Shown piece by piece: positions 44,321 through 53,453 of a stretch of DNA of 64,000 nucleotides; position 1 is the first letter of the stretch, and each line of letters starts with the position of its first letter. Made by a program: the position numbers and the translations under genes. The DNA comes from DATEKX01 sp963726785 (GTDB lineage Bacteria; Acidobacteriota; Blastocatellia; UBA7656), in assembly GCA_963726785.1 (NCBI GenBank), contig CAVSDJ010000006.1, positions 1 through 64,000 on the forward strand, read 5' to 3'. The notes below the pieces were generated by a model. The model was not told the origin of the DNA. It saw only the letters and a program-made list of their open reading frames with translations, and did no database searches.

Positions 44321-46247
44321 TCAAACCAACGAGAAGCCATAAGTTTTGAATTGCTGTTACCAGAAGCGGACGGCCTTGCGGTCGCTCAGTCTCTTCTTTG
44401 ATGGTTGCTTGTTGACTAACATCCGCGCGCACCCGTTTAGCCAGTATCTCGATTGTGCGCGCTTCGTAGAGGTCGCGCACAGTAATTGATTCAGTGGACG
44501 GCTCGTCGCGCAGCATAGAAATCAACTGAGCAGCATTCAACGAATCTCCGCCCAGATCGTTGAAGAAATCGTCGTGAATAGAGACTGCCGTTTGCGCGCG
44601 AAGAATTGCGCGGAAGGCCGCCTCTATTTTCTTCTCCATATCATTTCGCGGCAGGACAGATTGCTTGTCGCCATCGCGCTCTTGAGTTTCGATAATGGGA
44701 AGCGCTTTTCGATTCAGCTTTCCTCCCAAAGTCTTCGGCAACTCTGAGAGCATGGCGAAGCGGCTCGGAATCATGTAGACCGGCAGCACCTTTCGCAAAG
44801 ACGATTTCAAGTCATCAAAGGACAAAGACTCGCAGCCATCTTCGGGCACGACAAAAGCCACGAGCGTCTGCTGCGAGCCGTTTGCCTGAACATTGCATAT
44901 AGCCTCGCGCACGCCACTGCATTCGGCGAGTCGCGATTCAATCGCTTCGAGTTCTATGCGATAACCGCGCAACTTCACTTGAGAATCAATCCGGCCATGA
45001 TAGAAGAACGAGCCATCCGAGTTGCGATGGACCAGATCGCCCGTTCGATAGATGCGCCCGAATCGCGGATGTGTGGGAAACTTTTGAGCCGTCAGTTCAG
45101 GCTGATTATGATAGCCGCGCGCAAGCCCGATGCCGCCCAGACAAAGCTCGCCTTGTTCGCCGTCCGCGACTTCTTCAAGCGACTCGTTCAACACACGGGC
45201 CTCAAGACCTCGGACGGGACTGCCTATCGTGATAGGCTCTCCTTTTCTGATACGGCCCCGCAATGCGGTCACAGTGCATTCGGTCGGGCCATAGCCGTTG
45301 ACCAGACGACGACCCACAGACCATCGGTCGGCCACATCTCTCGGCAGCGCCTCACCGCCGACATACAGAAGCGATAGATCGGGCAACGCTGCTTTGGGGT
45401 CTTCGCATGACGTGGTGCGCAGCAGCGTGGGAGGCGGACATAGAACTGTGATGCGCTCGCGCACGAGCCAGGGAATCAAATCCGGCCCAAGCCTCGCCGT
45501 GTCGTCGTCCATCACTACGACCGTTGCTCCGACGGCGAACGCAAGCCATATCTCTTCGAGCGATGAATCGTAAGCCGCAGATGAACTCTGACCAATCCGG
45601 TCGTCCGGCGAAAGGTTGAACTCTTCGATGTCCGAGCCGACTAGATTCGCGATGCTGCCGTGCTCGATCATCACGCCTTTTGGCCGTCCCGTCGTTCCCG
45701 AAGTGTAGATGATGTAAGCCAGACTGTTGGGCGTGAGCCAATGTGGCGGCGCAGGCGCGAGAGCGAGCCTTTGATTTTGAGCCGTCAACTCTGCAACATC
45801 GAACACCCGCTCATCAGCGAACCTAAAGTTTCCGGCGCGAGCAAGACCTGAGCTGTCAGTAAGCAATGCTACGGCTTCGGAATCTTCGAGGATGCTGCGC
45901 ACCTGTTCATCCGGGAAAGCCGAATCTATACAGGTGTAAGCTGCGCCCGCTTTCAGAACGCCGAGCTGACTGCTGTAAAGATGCTCCGTGTGTCGAGGGA
46001 GAAGAATAGCCACAACACATTCTTTCGTTATGGATGCGCGAAGAAATGCGGCCAGCGCATCGGATTGTTGCTCAAGTTCCGCGTAAGTGATTACACGCCG
46101 GTCGGGCCGATTGATTCCCGGAGGAATATCCAAAGCTGCGCGATGCGGCCATTGACGCGCGGCCCGCTCAAAAAACTGGTGTAAGAAAAGATACCCCTCC
46201 TCGCCGCGTGTAAACTCATCTAATGTGGTTTCGGCGAACAAACTCAT
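44259..46247 (-). CDS. Pls/PosA-type NRPS-like protein, fragment 1 (adenylation and carrier domains)
   Basis: About 650 coding residues. Adenylation core motifs are intact: AYIIYTSGTTGRPKGVMIEH (A3), NGYGPTECT (A5), GELCLGGIGLARGY (A6), YRTGDLVHR (A7), GRIDSQVKLRGYRIELEAIE (A8) and LPKTLGGKLNRKALP with the A10 lysine. A carrier domain follows with DDFFNDLGGDSLNAAQLI (phosphopantetheine Ser). It ends in a membrane helix (NLWLLVGLIAGLI). The whole gene would be about 1335 residues, the usual size of Pls/PosA-like synthetases, which activate an amino acid and attach it to a polyamine or lipid-type acceptor. Here the gene is split by three one-base events. Confidence 0.87.
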   Translation of the reverse strand: MSLFAETTLDEFTRGEEGYLFLHQFFERAARQWPHRAALDIPPGINRPDRRVITYAELEQQSDALAAFLRASITKECVVAILLPRHTEHLYSSQLGVLKAGAAYTCIDSAFPDEQVRSILEDSEAVALLTDSSGLARAGNFRFADERVFDVAELTAQNQRLALAPAPPHWLTPNSLAYIIYTSGTTGRPKGVMIEHGSIANLVGSDIEEFNLSPDDRIGQSSSAAYDSSLEEIWLAFAVGATVVVMDDDTARLGPDLIPWLVRERITVLCPPPTLLRTTSCEDPKAALPDLSLLYVGGEALPRDVADRWSVGRRLVNGYGPTECTVTALRGRIRKGEPITIGSPVRGLEARVLNESLEEVADGEQGELCLGGIGLARGYHNQPELTAQKFPTHPRFGRIYRTGDLVHRNSDGSFFYHGRIDSQVKLRGYRIELEAIESRLAECSGVREAICNVQANGSQQTLVAFVVPEDGCESLSFDDLKSSLRKVLPVYMIPSRFAMLSELPKTLGGKLNRKALPIIETQERDGDKQSVLPRNDMEKKIEAAFRAILRAQTAVSIHDDFFNDLGGDSLNAAQLISMLRDEPSTESITVRDLYEARTIEILAKRVRADVSQQATIKEETERPQGRPLLVTAIQNLWLLVGLIAGLINRLLDSLSCRAFPDS

Positions 46248-46612
46248 CCGTATTCAGCTACCTCATGGCTGCAAAGTCGTAACAAGAAACCGCAAACAGA
46301 CATACACATTACCTGCAACGGCAGAAACGGGGGTTAAAAACTGCCGCAGTCGGAAGAAGGCTTTCGCAGCGACTCGAATTGGATTTACTGGAATGCTTAA
46401 CGTCGCAAACCCTGAGAGTCTTGCGCACATCAGCAGAAGCAACCGAATTCCTGCAGTTCAATTGCTTCTCGAACAGCACGCATTATGATTGATATGTTTC
46501 TAGTGCTCAAGCTCTAAGAGTGTGTTTTGAAAATAAAATTGAGACCAGAGTAATAAACTTGATCCTTGACTGGTGCAAAACGGCTCTGGTATACCACGCG
46601 CGGAGAAAAATC
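46248..46612. other. 365-base divergent spacer, no gene seen
   Basis: Lies between the starts of the Pls/PosA-like gene (minus) and the thiolase-fold gene (plus). It should hold both promoters; I could not pick convincing -35/-10 pairs. Open frames here (for example 46225-46488 plus) lack any domain signal or ribosome-binding site. Bases 46490-46570 are AT-rich. Confidence 0.5.
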
Positions 46613-48031
46613 ATGACAGGAATAACATCATTTGGCGCATACATACCTTATTACCGGCTCTCGCACAAAGACATCGCGCGGGCATGGGGCGGACGCGCTT
46701 CCGAAGACGAACGCGCTGTCGCCAACGTTGACGAAGACTCGATCACGATGGCTGTTGAAGCCGTGCGCGATCTGTTGTCTGATCGCGATGGCAACGAAAT
46801 TGACGGCCTCGTGTTCGCCACCACGACTTCGCCTTACAGCGAGAAGCAAGCCTCTGCGCTCATCGCTACGGTCGCAGACCTGCGTCACGACGTGAGGACT
46901 GCCGATTACACGAACTCCCTGAGATCGGCCACCACAGCCATTCGCGCGGCGCTCGACTCTGTCGAATCAGGCTCGGCTTCTAAAATCATCGTCACGGCGG
47001 CAGACACGCGACTGGCCGCGCCGCGCTCTTCGGCAGAGCGATTATTTGGCGATGCGGCTTCGGCTATCGAAGTGGGCCGCGAGCGTGTAATCGCAAATCT
47101 GATCGCAAGCCATTCGACCGTAGACGAGATGACAGATCTGTGGCGCAAAAACGATGACCAGTTCGTTTCCGGCTGGGAAGAGCGTTTCTCTGTGACGCAA
47201 GGCTACCAGCGCGTCGTCGGTCAGGCAGTCAGCGAATTATTCGAGCGTACTGCCATCGGCCCATCTGAAATATCGAAAGCCATCTTCTATGCGCCCGATC
47301 AAGGCGCGCTTCGCGGCGTGGCTCAAAGTCTGAAGCTTACGCCGGAGCAGATTCCCGATCATCTTTTCTCGCGAGTGGGCAACACGGGCGCGGCCATGCC
47401 GATGCTTGTGCTTTCATCCGTGCTCGAAGAAGCGCGAGCGGGAGAAAAGATTTTAGTCACGGGCTACGGCTCAGGATGCGACGTGCTGTTGTTTGAAGTG
47501 ACGGACGAGATCGAAAGCGCCCAGGCGCAATCGCGCAGAGGAGTCAAAGGGCATCTCGCATCGCGCGCCAGCCTCGGCAGCTACGAGCGATATGCGAAGT
47601 TCCGCGAGTTGATTCGCACAGAAGCGCCGCGCCGCCAGTCGCCTTCGGCTTCCGCTCCGCAAATCTGGCGCAGGCGCGACGACATATACAAGTTTCGCGG
47701 CTCGCGATGTCTGGACTGCGGCAAAATCCAATACCCGCAACAACGCATCTGCATCAGTTGCCAGGCGAAAGACAATTTTGAAAGCATCCGTTTGGCCGAC
47801 AAGAAAGCGAGGCTGTTTACTTACACAGTTGATTTTTTGAACGCCGACCCCGACCCGCCCACTGTGATGACAGTGATTGATTTCGATGGAGGCGGGCGAG
47901 CTTATCTGATGATGACAGACCGCAACCCCGCCGAAGTGAAAATCGAGCAAGAGGTGGAACTGACTTTTCGCCGAATGTATGAAGCGGAAGGCTTCACGAA
48001 TTATTACTGGAAGTGCCGACCCGTCAGATGA
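46613..48031 (+). CDS. HMG-CoA-synthase/KAS-III-like protein fused to a DUF35 (Zn ribbon and OB) domain
   Basis: 472 residues from ATG 46613 (ggag site). Residues 1-340 are a thiolase fold of the HMG-CoA synthase/ketoacyl synthase III class: ITSFGAYIPYYRL start, EIDGLVFATTTSPYSEKQAS and FSRVGNTGAAMPMLVLSSVL (His/Asn-loop region). The position of the nucleophilic Cys reads ADYTNSLRSATTAI, with no Cys. The C-terminal DUF35 has the zinc ribbon CLDCGKIQYPQQRICISC and an OB fold ending YYWKCRPVR. DUF35 usually binds acyl-CoA next to a thiolase. Probable role: non-standard acyl-CoA condensation or chain transfer; not a normal HMG-CoA synthase. Convergent with the oxidoreductase gene. Confidence 0.85.
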   Translation: MTGITSFGAYIPYYRLSHKDIARAWGGRASEDERAVANVDEDSITMAVEAVRDLLSDRDGNEIDGLVFATTTSPYSEKQASALIATVADLRHDVRTADYTNSLRSATTAIRAALDSVESGSASKIIVTAADTRLAAPRSSAERLFGDAASAIEVGRERVIANLIASHSTVDEMTDLWRKNDDQFVSGWEERFSVTQGYQRVVGQAVSELFERTAIGPSEISKAIFYAPDQGALRGVAQSLKLTPEQIPDHLFSRVGNTGAAMPMLVLSSVLEEARAGEKILVTGYGSGCDVLLFEVTDEIESAQAQSRRGVKGHLASRASLGSYERYAKFRELIRTEAPRRQSPSASAPQIWRRRDDIYKFRGSRCLDCGKIQYPQQRICISCQAKDNFESIRLADKKARLFTYTVDFLNADPDPPTVMTVIDFDGGGRAYLMMTDRNPAEVKIEQEVELTFRRMYEAEGFTNYYWKCRPVR

Positions 48032-48033
48032 GC

Positions 48034-48068
48034 GTGTAGGGGCGACCCACTGTGGGTCGCCCCTACAC
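48034..48068. terminator. Perfect 17-bp palindrome with 1-base loop between convergent genes
   Basis: Arm gtgtaggggcgacccac (48034-48050) is followed by a single T and its exact complement (48052-48068). It begins 3 bases after the thiolase-fold gene stop and ends 12 bases before the stop of the convergent oxidoreductase gene, the position of a two-way terminator. It shares the gtaggggcg word with 36966-37050. Confidence 0.75.
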
Positions 48069-48080
48069 GGTCGCATTCAT

Positions 48081-49430
48081 CTAAACCTTATACGTGCCCG
48101 GCTCAGGATGAATCCATGGGTGACGATACTTACGCAATAGCAGTCTATTCGCTTCATCATCTGCGATTACTTGTTGCCGTTGCGAATCCCATTTCAGCGT
48201 CCGCCCAAGTTGTAATGCTATGTTGGCAAGAATACAACTCGCTGTTGAAATATGGCCTTCCTCAATACTGGCGACTGGACGACTGCGCGACTCGATGGCT
48301 CGCAGGAAATCTTTCATGTGATGCCTGATGGCCGGGGCGACATGCTGTTCCAGGTCTTTCTCTGTCTTGTCCTCAGGATATTCTTCCAACTCGTATTTTA
48401 CGTCGCGGTGGACGGGCGAGCCTTGGTTTATCGGGATAAAATCATAGCTGTGCACGCTCACCTTTAGCGTGCCTTTGTCGCCATAAAACGTAGCGCCCCA
48501 GGGATACTTTTCATCACTCGCGTGTCCCCAGGTGCGGTGTTGCCATACGACTGTCAGATCATCAAAGTCAAAAGTAGCAGTTTGAGTATCCGGGATATTT
48601 GCTTTACTTCGTTTGTCCACCAGAATCCCGCCGCTGGACGAGACGCGCTTAGGCCAGCCAAGTTCGAGCATCCACCTGACCATATCGAGCATGTGTACGC
48701 ACATGTCACCCAGTATCCCATTGCTGTATTCTGCGAATGCTCGCCAGCCTCTGGGGTGTATCAGGTTGTTGTATGGCCTCATAGCCGCCGGTCCGGTCCA
48801 CATTTCGTAATCCAGGTATTGCGGGGGCGCGGAATCAGCAGGATTCTCCATTGTGCGCATGTGGTAGTAGCAGTATATCTCTACCAATCCGACCTTACCC
48901 AGCTTACCTTCACGTATTATTGAATCGCGAGCATGTATGATGTGCGGGGTGCTGCGCCGTTGCGTGCCTACCTGCACAACTCGATTGTGCTTGCGAGCGG
49001 CGGCGACCATAGCCTGACCCTCGATGACGTCGAGGCTGATCGGCTTCTGCACGTAAACGTCAGCGCCCGCCTCGACAGCCGCGATCATCGGCAGCGCATG
49101 CCAATGATCCGGCGTGGCAATGAGCACTATATCAAGGTCCTTTTCCTTGAGCATTGATCGGTAATCGCCATAGGTTCGTGGAACTTTCTTGGATGCCTGA
49201 CGCTGAGCAATCATCTCTGCGGCTTCGGCCAGCATACGTTTGTCAACGTCGCATAAAGAAACGACCTCAACCGGAGCAACCTGAATCAGGCGAAACAGGT
49301 CGCACTTGCCGTACCAGCCAGTGCCAATCAGCCCAACGCGCGGCTTGCGATCCGAGGATTGGGCGGCGTAGAGCTGCCTGGCGGACAAGAGCACTGCGGC
49401 ACTGCTTTTCAAAAATTGTCTACGGTCCAT
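48081..49430 (-). CDS. Tat-exported Gfo/Idh/MocA family oxidoreductase
   Basis: 449 residues. MDRRQFLKSSAAVLLSARQL is a twin-arginine signal (RRQFLK). The Rossmann domain has VGLIGTGWYGKCDLFRLI and VVSLCDVDKRML, and DIVLIATPDHWHALPMIAAVEAGADVYVQKPIS carries the conserved EKP-like motif as QKP (Gln in place of Glu). The C-terminal alpha/beta domain has GILGDMCVHMLDMVRWML with the catalytic His/Asp region. Large paralogous sets of such exported proteins handle sugars or inositols in Acidobacteria and Planctomycetes. Substrate unknown. Single gene. Confidence 0.9.
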   Translation of the reverse strand: MDRRQFLKSSAAVLLSARQLYAAQSSDRKPRVGLIGTGWYGKCDLFRLIQVAPVEVVSLCDVDKRMLAEAAEMIAQRQASKKVPRTYGDYRSMLKEKDLDIVLIATPDHWHALPMIAAVEAGADVYVQKPISLDVIEGQAMVAAARKHNRVVQVGTQRRSTPHIIHARDSIIREGKLGKVGLVEIYCYYHMRTMENPADSAPPQYLDYEMWTGPAAMRPYNNLIHPRGWRAFAEYSNGILGDMCVHMLDMVRWMLELGWPKRVSSSGGILVDKRSKANIPDTQTATFDFDDLTVVWQHRTWGHASDEKYPWGATFYGDKGTLKVSVHSYDFIPINQGSPVHRDVKYELEEYPEDKTEKDLEQHVAPAIRHHMKDFLRAIESRSRPVASIEEGHISTASCILANIALQLGRTLKWDSQRQQVIADDEANRLLLRKYRHPWIHPEPGTYKV

Positions 49431-49530
49431 AACGAGGCCTCCGGCCTTGAGCGTATCACGAGAATTTTACTTGTACGACGATGGGGCAGACCGACGGTGC
49501 GGCGAAAGTAATGATATTTTTTATCACACC

Positions 49531-52500
49531 CTATGACTCAGATTGATTCTCCAACTCTTTAGCCATCTTTTCGGCGCGACTTTCAATAGTCTGAGCAATC
49601 TCTGCCCAGACCTGATCTCGCGCGCCAGTGTGTTTCGGGAATTTAATCACCGGCTTACCTTCCTTCGGCAGGGCTTGCAGATCACTGAGCAGGGGTTCAC
49701 TTTTCCACAAACAGGGGCGGATGATAATTGGCACTATGCGTAGCCCTTCTTCTTTGCGGCGTTGGAGCAGATGGGGTAATTCTTTATCCCGGATAAAACG
49801 GGAGGCGAGAAAGTTCTTGCTCACTAACATCAACGCCAGATCGCACTCATTCATAGCAATTTGGATAGATTGAAACCATTCATCGCCCTCTTCAATGTGC
49901 CGGTCTTGCCAGGCCTCAATGATACATTTGCGTTGCAGGCCTTCAAGCATGGTGATCAATTCATCTTTGAATCCTTCGTCTTTGTGCGAGTAGCTGATGA
50001 AGATTTTCAGAGCCGTTGATTTCGCTTTCACCATCTCGTCTTCGTCTATCCGGCTCAAAGTATCTTCCCACTGCCTCTGCAATCCTTTCCGTAACGGTTC
50101 AAAGGCCGGGTGATTGAGCGGAATGGCGTACAAGGTCATAACAAGATCAAAAAGTCTAACTGCATAACGCGTTTGATTATTAAAGTCTCCTACATAACAA
50201 CCGCGCAACTCGCTTGGAAGCGCCGCGTCCTGGTCGCCCTCCGGCAAGAGTGGAATTACGGTGGGCCATTGTGTAGCGCCTTGGTGAAGGCGCGCGCGGA
50301 TCAGGCTGGCATCTGCCGCAATGGGTTCGGCAGAGCGGTCCCATGCCTGCTTGTAATCGGTCGCGCCGACCAGCAGGATGAAGTCGTTCGCCTGAATCTG
50401 CGCTCTATTTTCTAGAACGAACACTCCGGCGTCGCGCAGGTCGTGCGCCAGTTGCGATGCCCATGATGCTTGCTCGGGCATGTGGCTGATGTAGCAACGT
50501 GGTGCAACTCTGTCACGCCGGAAACCTTTGATCCGCACGAGGTGTGTCTCATATAAACTGCGCAAGCGCGCCAGTCTCTCCTCACGTTGAATCCAGCCTG
50601 CATCTCTTGCCCCGAGCGCGAGCGGCTTTTCTATATCGGGCAAGTTGATTTTCGCGCCGCACTCTTCGCAGTAGACAAACTTCTTACCCTCGCGCAGACG
50701 CTTGACCACAGTAGCGCGTTCTTGCCGATGGCTGTTCGGACAAACGACCGGCGGAAAGCGCGTCACCTCCACGTCTCTCTGAAAGAGAAATTTTTCAAAC
50801 AACCCCTCGAATATCATTCGGCCAAAGGCGGGCATAGCCGTGCTGTAATAGAGCACCAGTTCAATCTCGCCTTCACGTTCTTCGATAAGGCGGAAACCGC
50901 AGATTTCGCCTTCACCCATCTCATACTGCACCTGGTTCTGCCACTGGTTGATGCGCGTGAACATCTGCGTGTAGCCGATCAACACAACCAGAGCCGCATA
51001 GACGTTTTCCACTCGGCCTCGAACGATGTATGACATATCCTCGACGGTTTCAACGTCATCGAGCAGAGGTCGCTTTTGCTTGATGAGACCGGGAAAGATC
51101 AGCAGCGCTTCTGTCCCCAGCGTTTCGCGGAAGCAGATGTTGTGCGAAAGAAAACGCGCTATGGCGGCATCCAGCAGGACTTGCTGTTCCGCCTGTTCCA
51201 GATTGGCTAATTCCGGGAACGGGTAGTTTCCCTGTAGCAGCGCGGTCTCACTCAACGCCCCAAGCTCGCGCGGGTGTTTAGCGGCTTGCAACACGATGGA
51301 CGAAGCCAGGTCAACGAGAAGTTCTGGCGTCAAGAGAATGGATTCTTCGCCGGAAGAACTGCGTAGGATGGCGGCATAGCCGTGGGTTTCAAGATGTTTC
51401 ACCGCCGTCATCATGTCGGCATCGGTGAATTGCCAGTCGGGGGTTGTGGTCTGCAATTGCTGTCGCAGTTCCGGCGGGCTCACCAGAACACCCTTGCGGT
51501 CAGGTTTCTCTTTGAGCGCGAGGACATATTCCTTGATTCTCTTGAAGGTGACCGTGGTGACTGTCGTCGTCATCTGATCCCATGGGATTTGGGACTTGAT
51601 AATTTCCAGTAATTTATTTACGCCCTCTCCACTTTGGGCACTGGTGCTCAGGTAACCTCCGCTGATGCCATAATGCTCGCAGAACTGCTCAAGCTCTTGC
51701 TGAGAGAGAACCGCAGAGCCACGGTCAGCGCGCGCGCCGACTAGAACTGTTGGGGGAAGTTGCTGCTTACCAGATAGTTGTTCTAACCAGAATTGCGCAC
51801 CCTTGAGCGGCTCCTGCCGGTTAGTAGGATCAAAGAGCACCAGCGAGAGATCAACGTCATCAAGGAAGATGGCATGGATGGAACGGTAGACGTGCTGACC
51901 GGCCAGGTCCCACAGCACGGCTTCACACTCTGTGTTATCTTTGCGTTTGGTGCTGAGTTCATTAATGACCCAGAACTGTTGTCCGTGCGTTGAAGGATGT
52001 TCCTTGAACTCACCGTGCGCCAAGCGCCAGCCCAGCCCTGTCTTGCCCACTCCCGAATCACCGACCAGAACCAGTTTGGCAGTAGTATAGCGCACCGATT
52101 CGGTGGCAGTCTGCCCGCCTAGCAGCACATCCATGTCCAGGTCCCAAATGCGTATTATGGTTTCTCTTTTGCCCAGGGTAGCGAGGCGGGGTAAGTGCGG
52201 GTGAAAGGCCAAGCCGGGAGGCCAGTAGGCAGCTTTTGTTTCCTGCAACACTGCCACAGTTTCCCAGGTATCGGTACGCCACAAGCGGATGCCATCGCTT
52301 GCTTTTGAGGCCAGCAAGTCGCCATTGGCAGAAAGGGACAAGCATCGTACATTCCCCGTGTGCCCTTCCAGCACCTGGGTAGTCTGGTAAGATCGCACAT
52401 CCCACAGCCTAATCGTTTGGTCATCTGAGGTTGAAGCAAGGAAGTTACCATCTAATAACCAGGAGGTGCTATTAACGTCACCCCTATGACCTTCAAGAGG

Positions 52501-53169
52501 CCCGATCAGTTTTGCCTCAGATGATCTTACATCATACAGTTGAATTATGTTGCCGGTAGTAACAGCGATTGTGTCTCCGTTTCGAGACCAGACTATGCTA
52601 ATAGCCGAACTTCTTACTTTTAGAGTCTGTTTTAATGAATAAGTGTTTGTATCCCAAAGCTGGATGACACCGCTATAATAAAGTAATGCCAATGAGTTTC
52701 CATCCGGCGACCATGCCGCGCTAAACGGACCATCAGCGCGCGCGTCAGGACTTTCGTGCTGCTTGGGCACCGCCAAGGGTTCCCAGGTATCGCAATCCCA
52801 GACCCGCACTATGTTATCCGCAGAACCCGCCGCTAGTCTGTGACCATCCGGCGACCATGCCACGCTGATATTATTTTCATGCCCCTTAAGCACAGCCACA
52901 CATTCACCACTTTCCACATCCCAGATGCGGATATACCCGTCCTCAGATGGTGAAGCTAATCGCTGCCCGTCCGGTGACCAGGCAATGCGGAAAATTGCAT
53001 CCGTATGTCCCGTCAGGATGCGCCGCAGGGTGAGACCGGGCACAGGCGAGCCACCTACGTCCATGAAATCTTCGAGGTTATCTTGTAGCTGTCTTTGTTG
53101 TGGTTCAGGCTCCGGCTGTGGCTGAATTGCTTTTGGTTTCTTTTTACCTTTTCGTTTTGGTCCGGCCAT
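49531..53169 (-). CDS. WD40 propeller - Ras-like GTPase (Roc/COR-like) - double TIR protein
   Basis: A 1212-residue multidomain protein. Residues 1-30 are basic. Seven WD40 blades fill about 48-350, each ending in a (L/I)WD-type motif (IRIWDV, VRVWDC, IQLWDT, IQLYDV, IRLWDV, IRLWRT, IRIWDL). The GTPase (364-530) has GDSGVGKT (370-377), THGQQF, DLAGQ (421-425), a degenerate G4 (GARADR for NKxD) and TSAQSG (G5). Residues 540-800 look like a COR-type winged-helix region. C810, C834 and C837 suggest a zinc ribbon. Residues 888-1015 resemble a degenerate TIR (CYISHMPEQASWASQLAHDL), and 1053-1200 a standard TIR (ALKIFISYSHKDEGFKDEL, LMLVSKNFLASRFIRDKEL) with Glu1130 placed like the catalytic Glu of NADase TIRs. 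The gene looks AT-richer than its neighbours and stands alone. A prokaryotic NLR-like immune or signalling role is inferred. Confidence 0.87.
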   Translation of the reverse strand: MAGPKRKGKKKPKAIQPQPEPEPQQRQLQDNLEDFMDVGGSPVPGLTLRRILTGHTDAIFRIAWSPDGQRLASPSEDGYIRIWDVESGECVAVLKGHENNISVAWSPDGHRLAAGSADNIVRVWDCDTWEPLAVPKQHESPDARADGPFSAAWSPDGNSLALLYYSGVIQLWDTNTYSLKQTLKVRSSAISIVWSRNGDTIAVTTGNIIQLYDVRSSEAKLIGPLEGHRGDVNSTSWLLDGNFLASTSDDQTIRLWDVRSYQTTQVLEGHTGNVRCLSLSANGDLLASKASDGIRLWRTDTWETVAVLQETKAAYWPPGLAFHPHLPRLATLGKRETIIRIWDLDMDVLLGGQTATESVRYTTAKLVLVGDSGVGKTGLGWRLAHGEFKEHPSTHGQQFWVINELSTKRKDNTECEAVLWDLAGQHVYRSIHAIFLDDVDLSLVLFDPTNRQEPLKGAQFWLEQLSGKQQLPPTVLVGARADRGSAVLSQQELEQFCEHYGISGGYLSTSAQSGEGVNKLLEIIKSQIPWDQMTTTVTTVTFKRIKEYVLALKEKPDRKGVLVSPPELRQQLQTTTPDWQFTDADMMTAVKHLETHGYAAILRSSSGEESILLTPELLVDLASSIVLQAAKHPRELGALSETALLQGNYPFPELANLEQAEQQVLLDAAIARFLSHNICFRETLGTEALLIFPGLIKQKRPLLDDVETVEDMSYIVRGRVENVYAALVVLIGYTQMFTRINQWQNQVQYEMGEGEICGFRLIEEREGEIELVLYYSTAMPAFGRMIFEGLFEKFLFQRDVEVTRFPPVVCPNSHRQERATVVKRLREGKKFVYCEECGAKINLPDIEKPLALGARDAGWIQREERLARLRSLYETHLVRIKGFRRDRVAPRCYISHMPEQASWASQLAHDLRDAGVFVLENRAQIQANDFILLVGATDYKQAWDRSAEPIAADASLIRARLHQGATQWPTVIPLLPEGDQDAALPSELRGCYVGDFNNQTRYAVRLFDLVMTLYAIPLNHPAFEPLRKGLQRQWEDTLSRIDEDEMVKAKSTALKIFISYSHKDEGFKDELITMLEGLQRKCIIEAWQDRHIEEGDEWFQSIQIAMNECDLALMLVSKNFLASRFIRDKELPHLLQRRKEEGLRIVPIIIRPCLWKSEPLLSDLQALPKEGKPVIKFPKHTGARDQVWAEIAQTIESRAEKMAKELENQSES

Positions 53170-53453
53170 TGATTTATTCCCGGTTTAGTATAAGCAGGTA
53201 GGCAAAAATCTTGCAAACAATCAGCCGGTTGTTATGACCAAATTCGATAAGCTCATCTTAAGCTTTCGCCCGCACTGCTAAAGCATGTCGCCTGACTCAT
53301 TATTGGAACAAACCTTTTCCTCACGCGTCTAATCAGACCAGAGTGCCGAAAGCAAGGCTGATGAACTTGCAAGACGCGCACCTGTGCCGCGTTCTCAATC
53401 TAGTAAGATTTCAGTCAGCCCTGCTCCCAGTCTTATCAAATAAGGAGATTCGC

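Noticed and set aside
46274..46286. aagtcgtaacaag, identical to a conserved stretch near the 3' end of 16S rRNA
   Set aside because: Only 13 bases match; flanking sequence has no 16S or spacer similarity, so chance.
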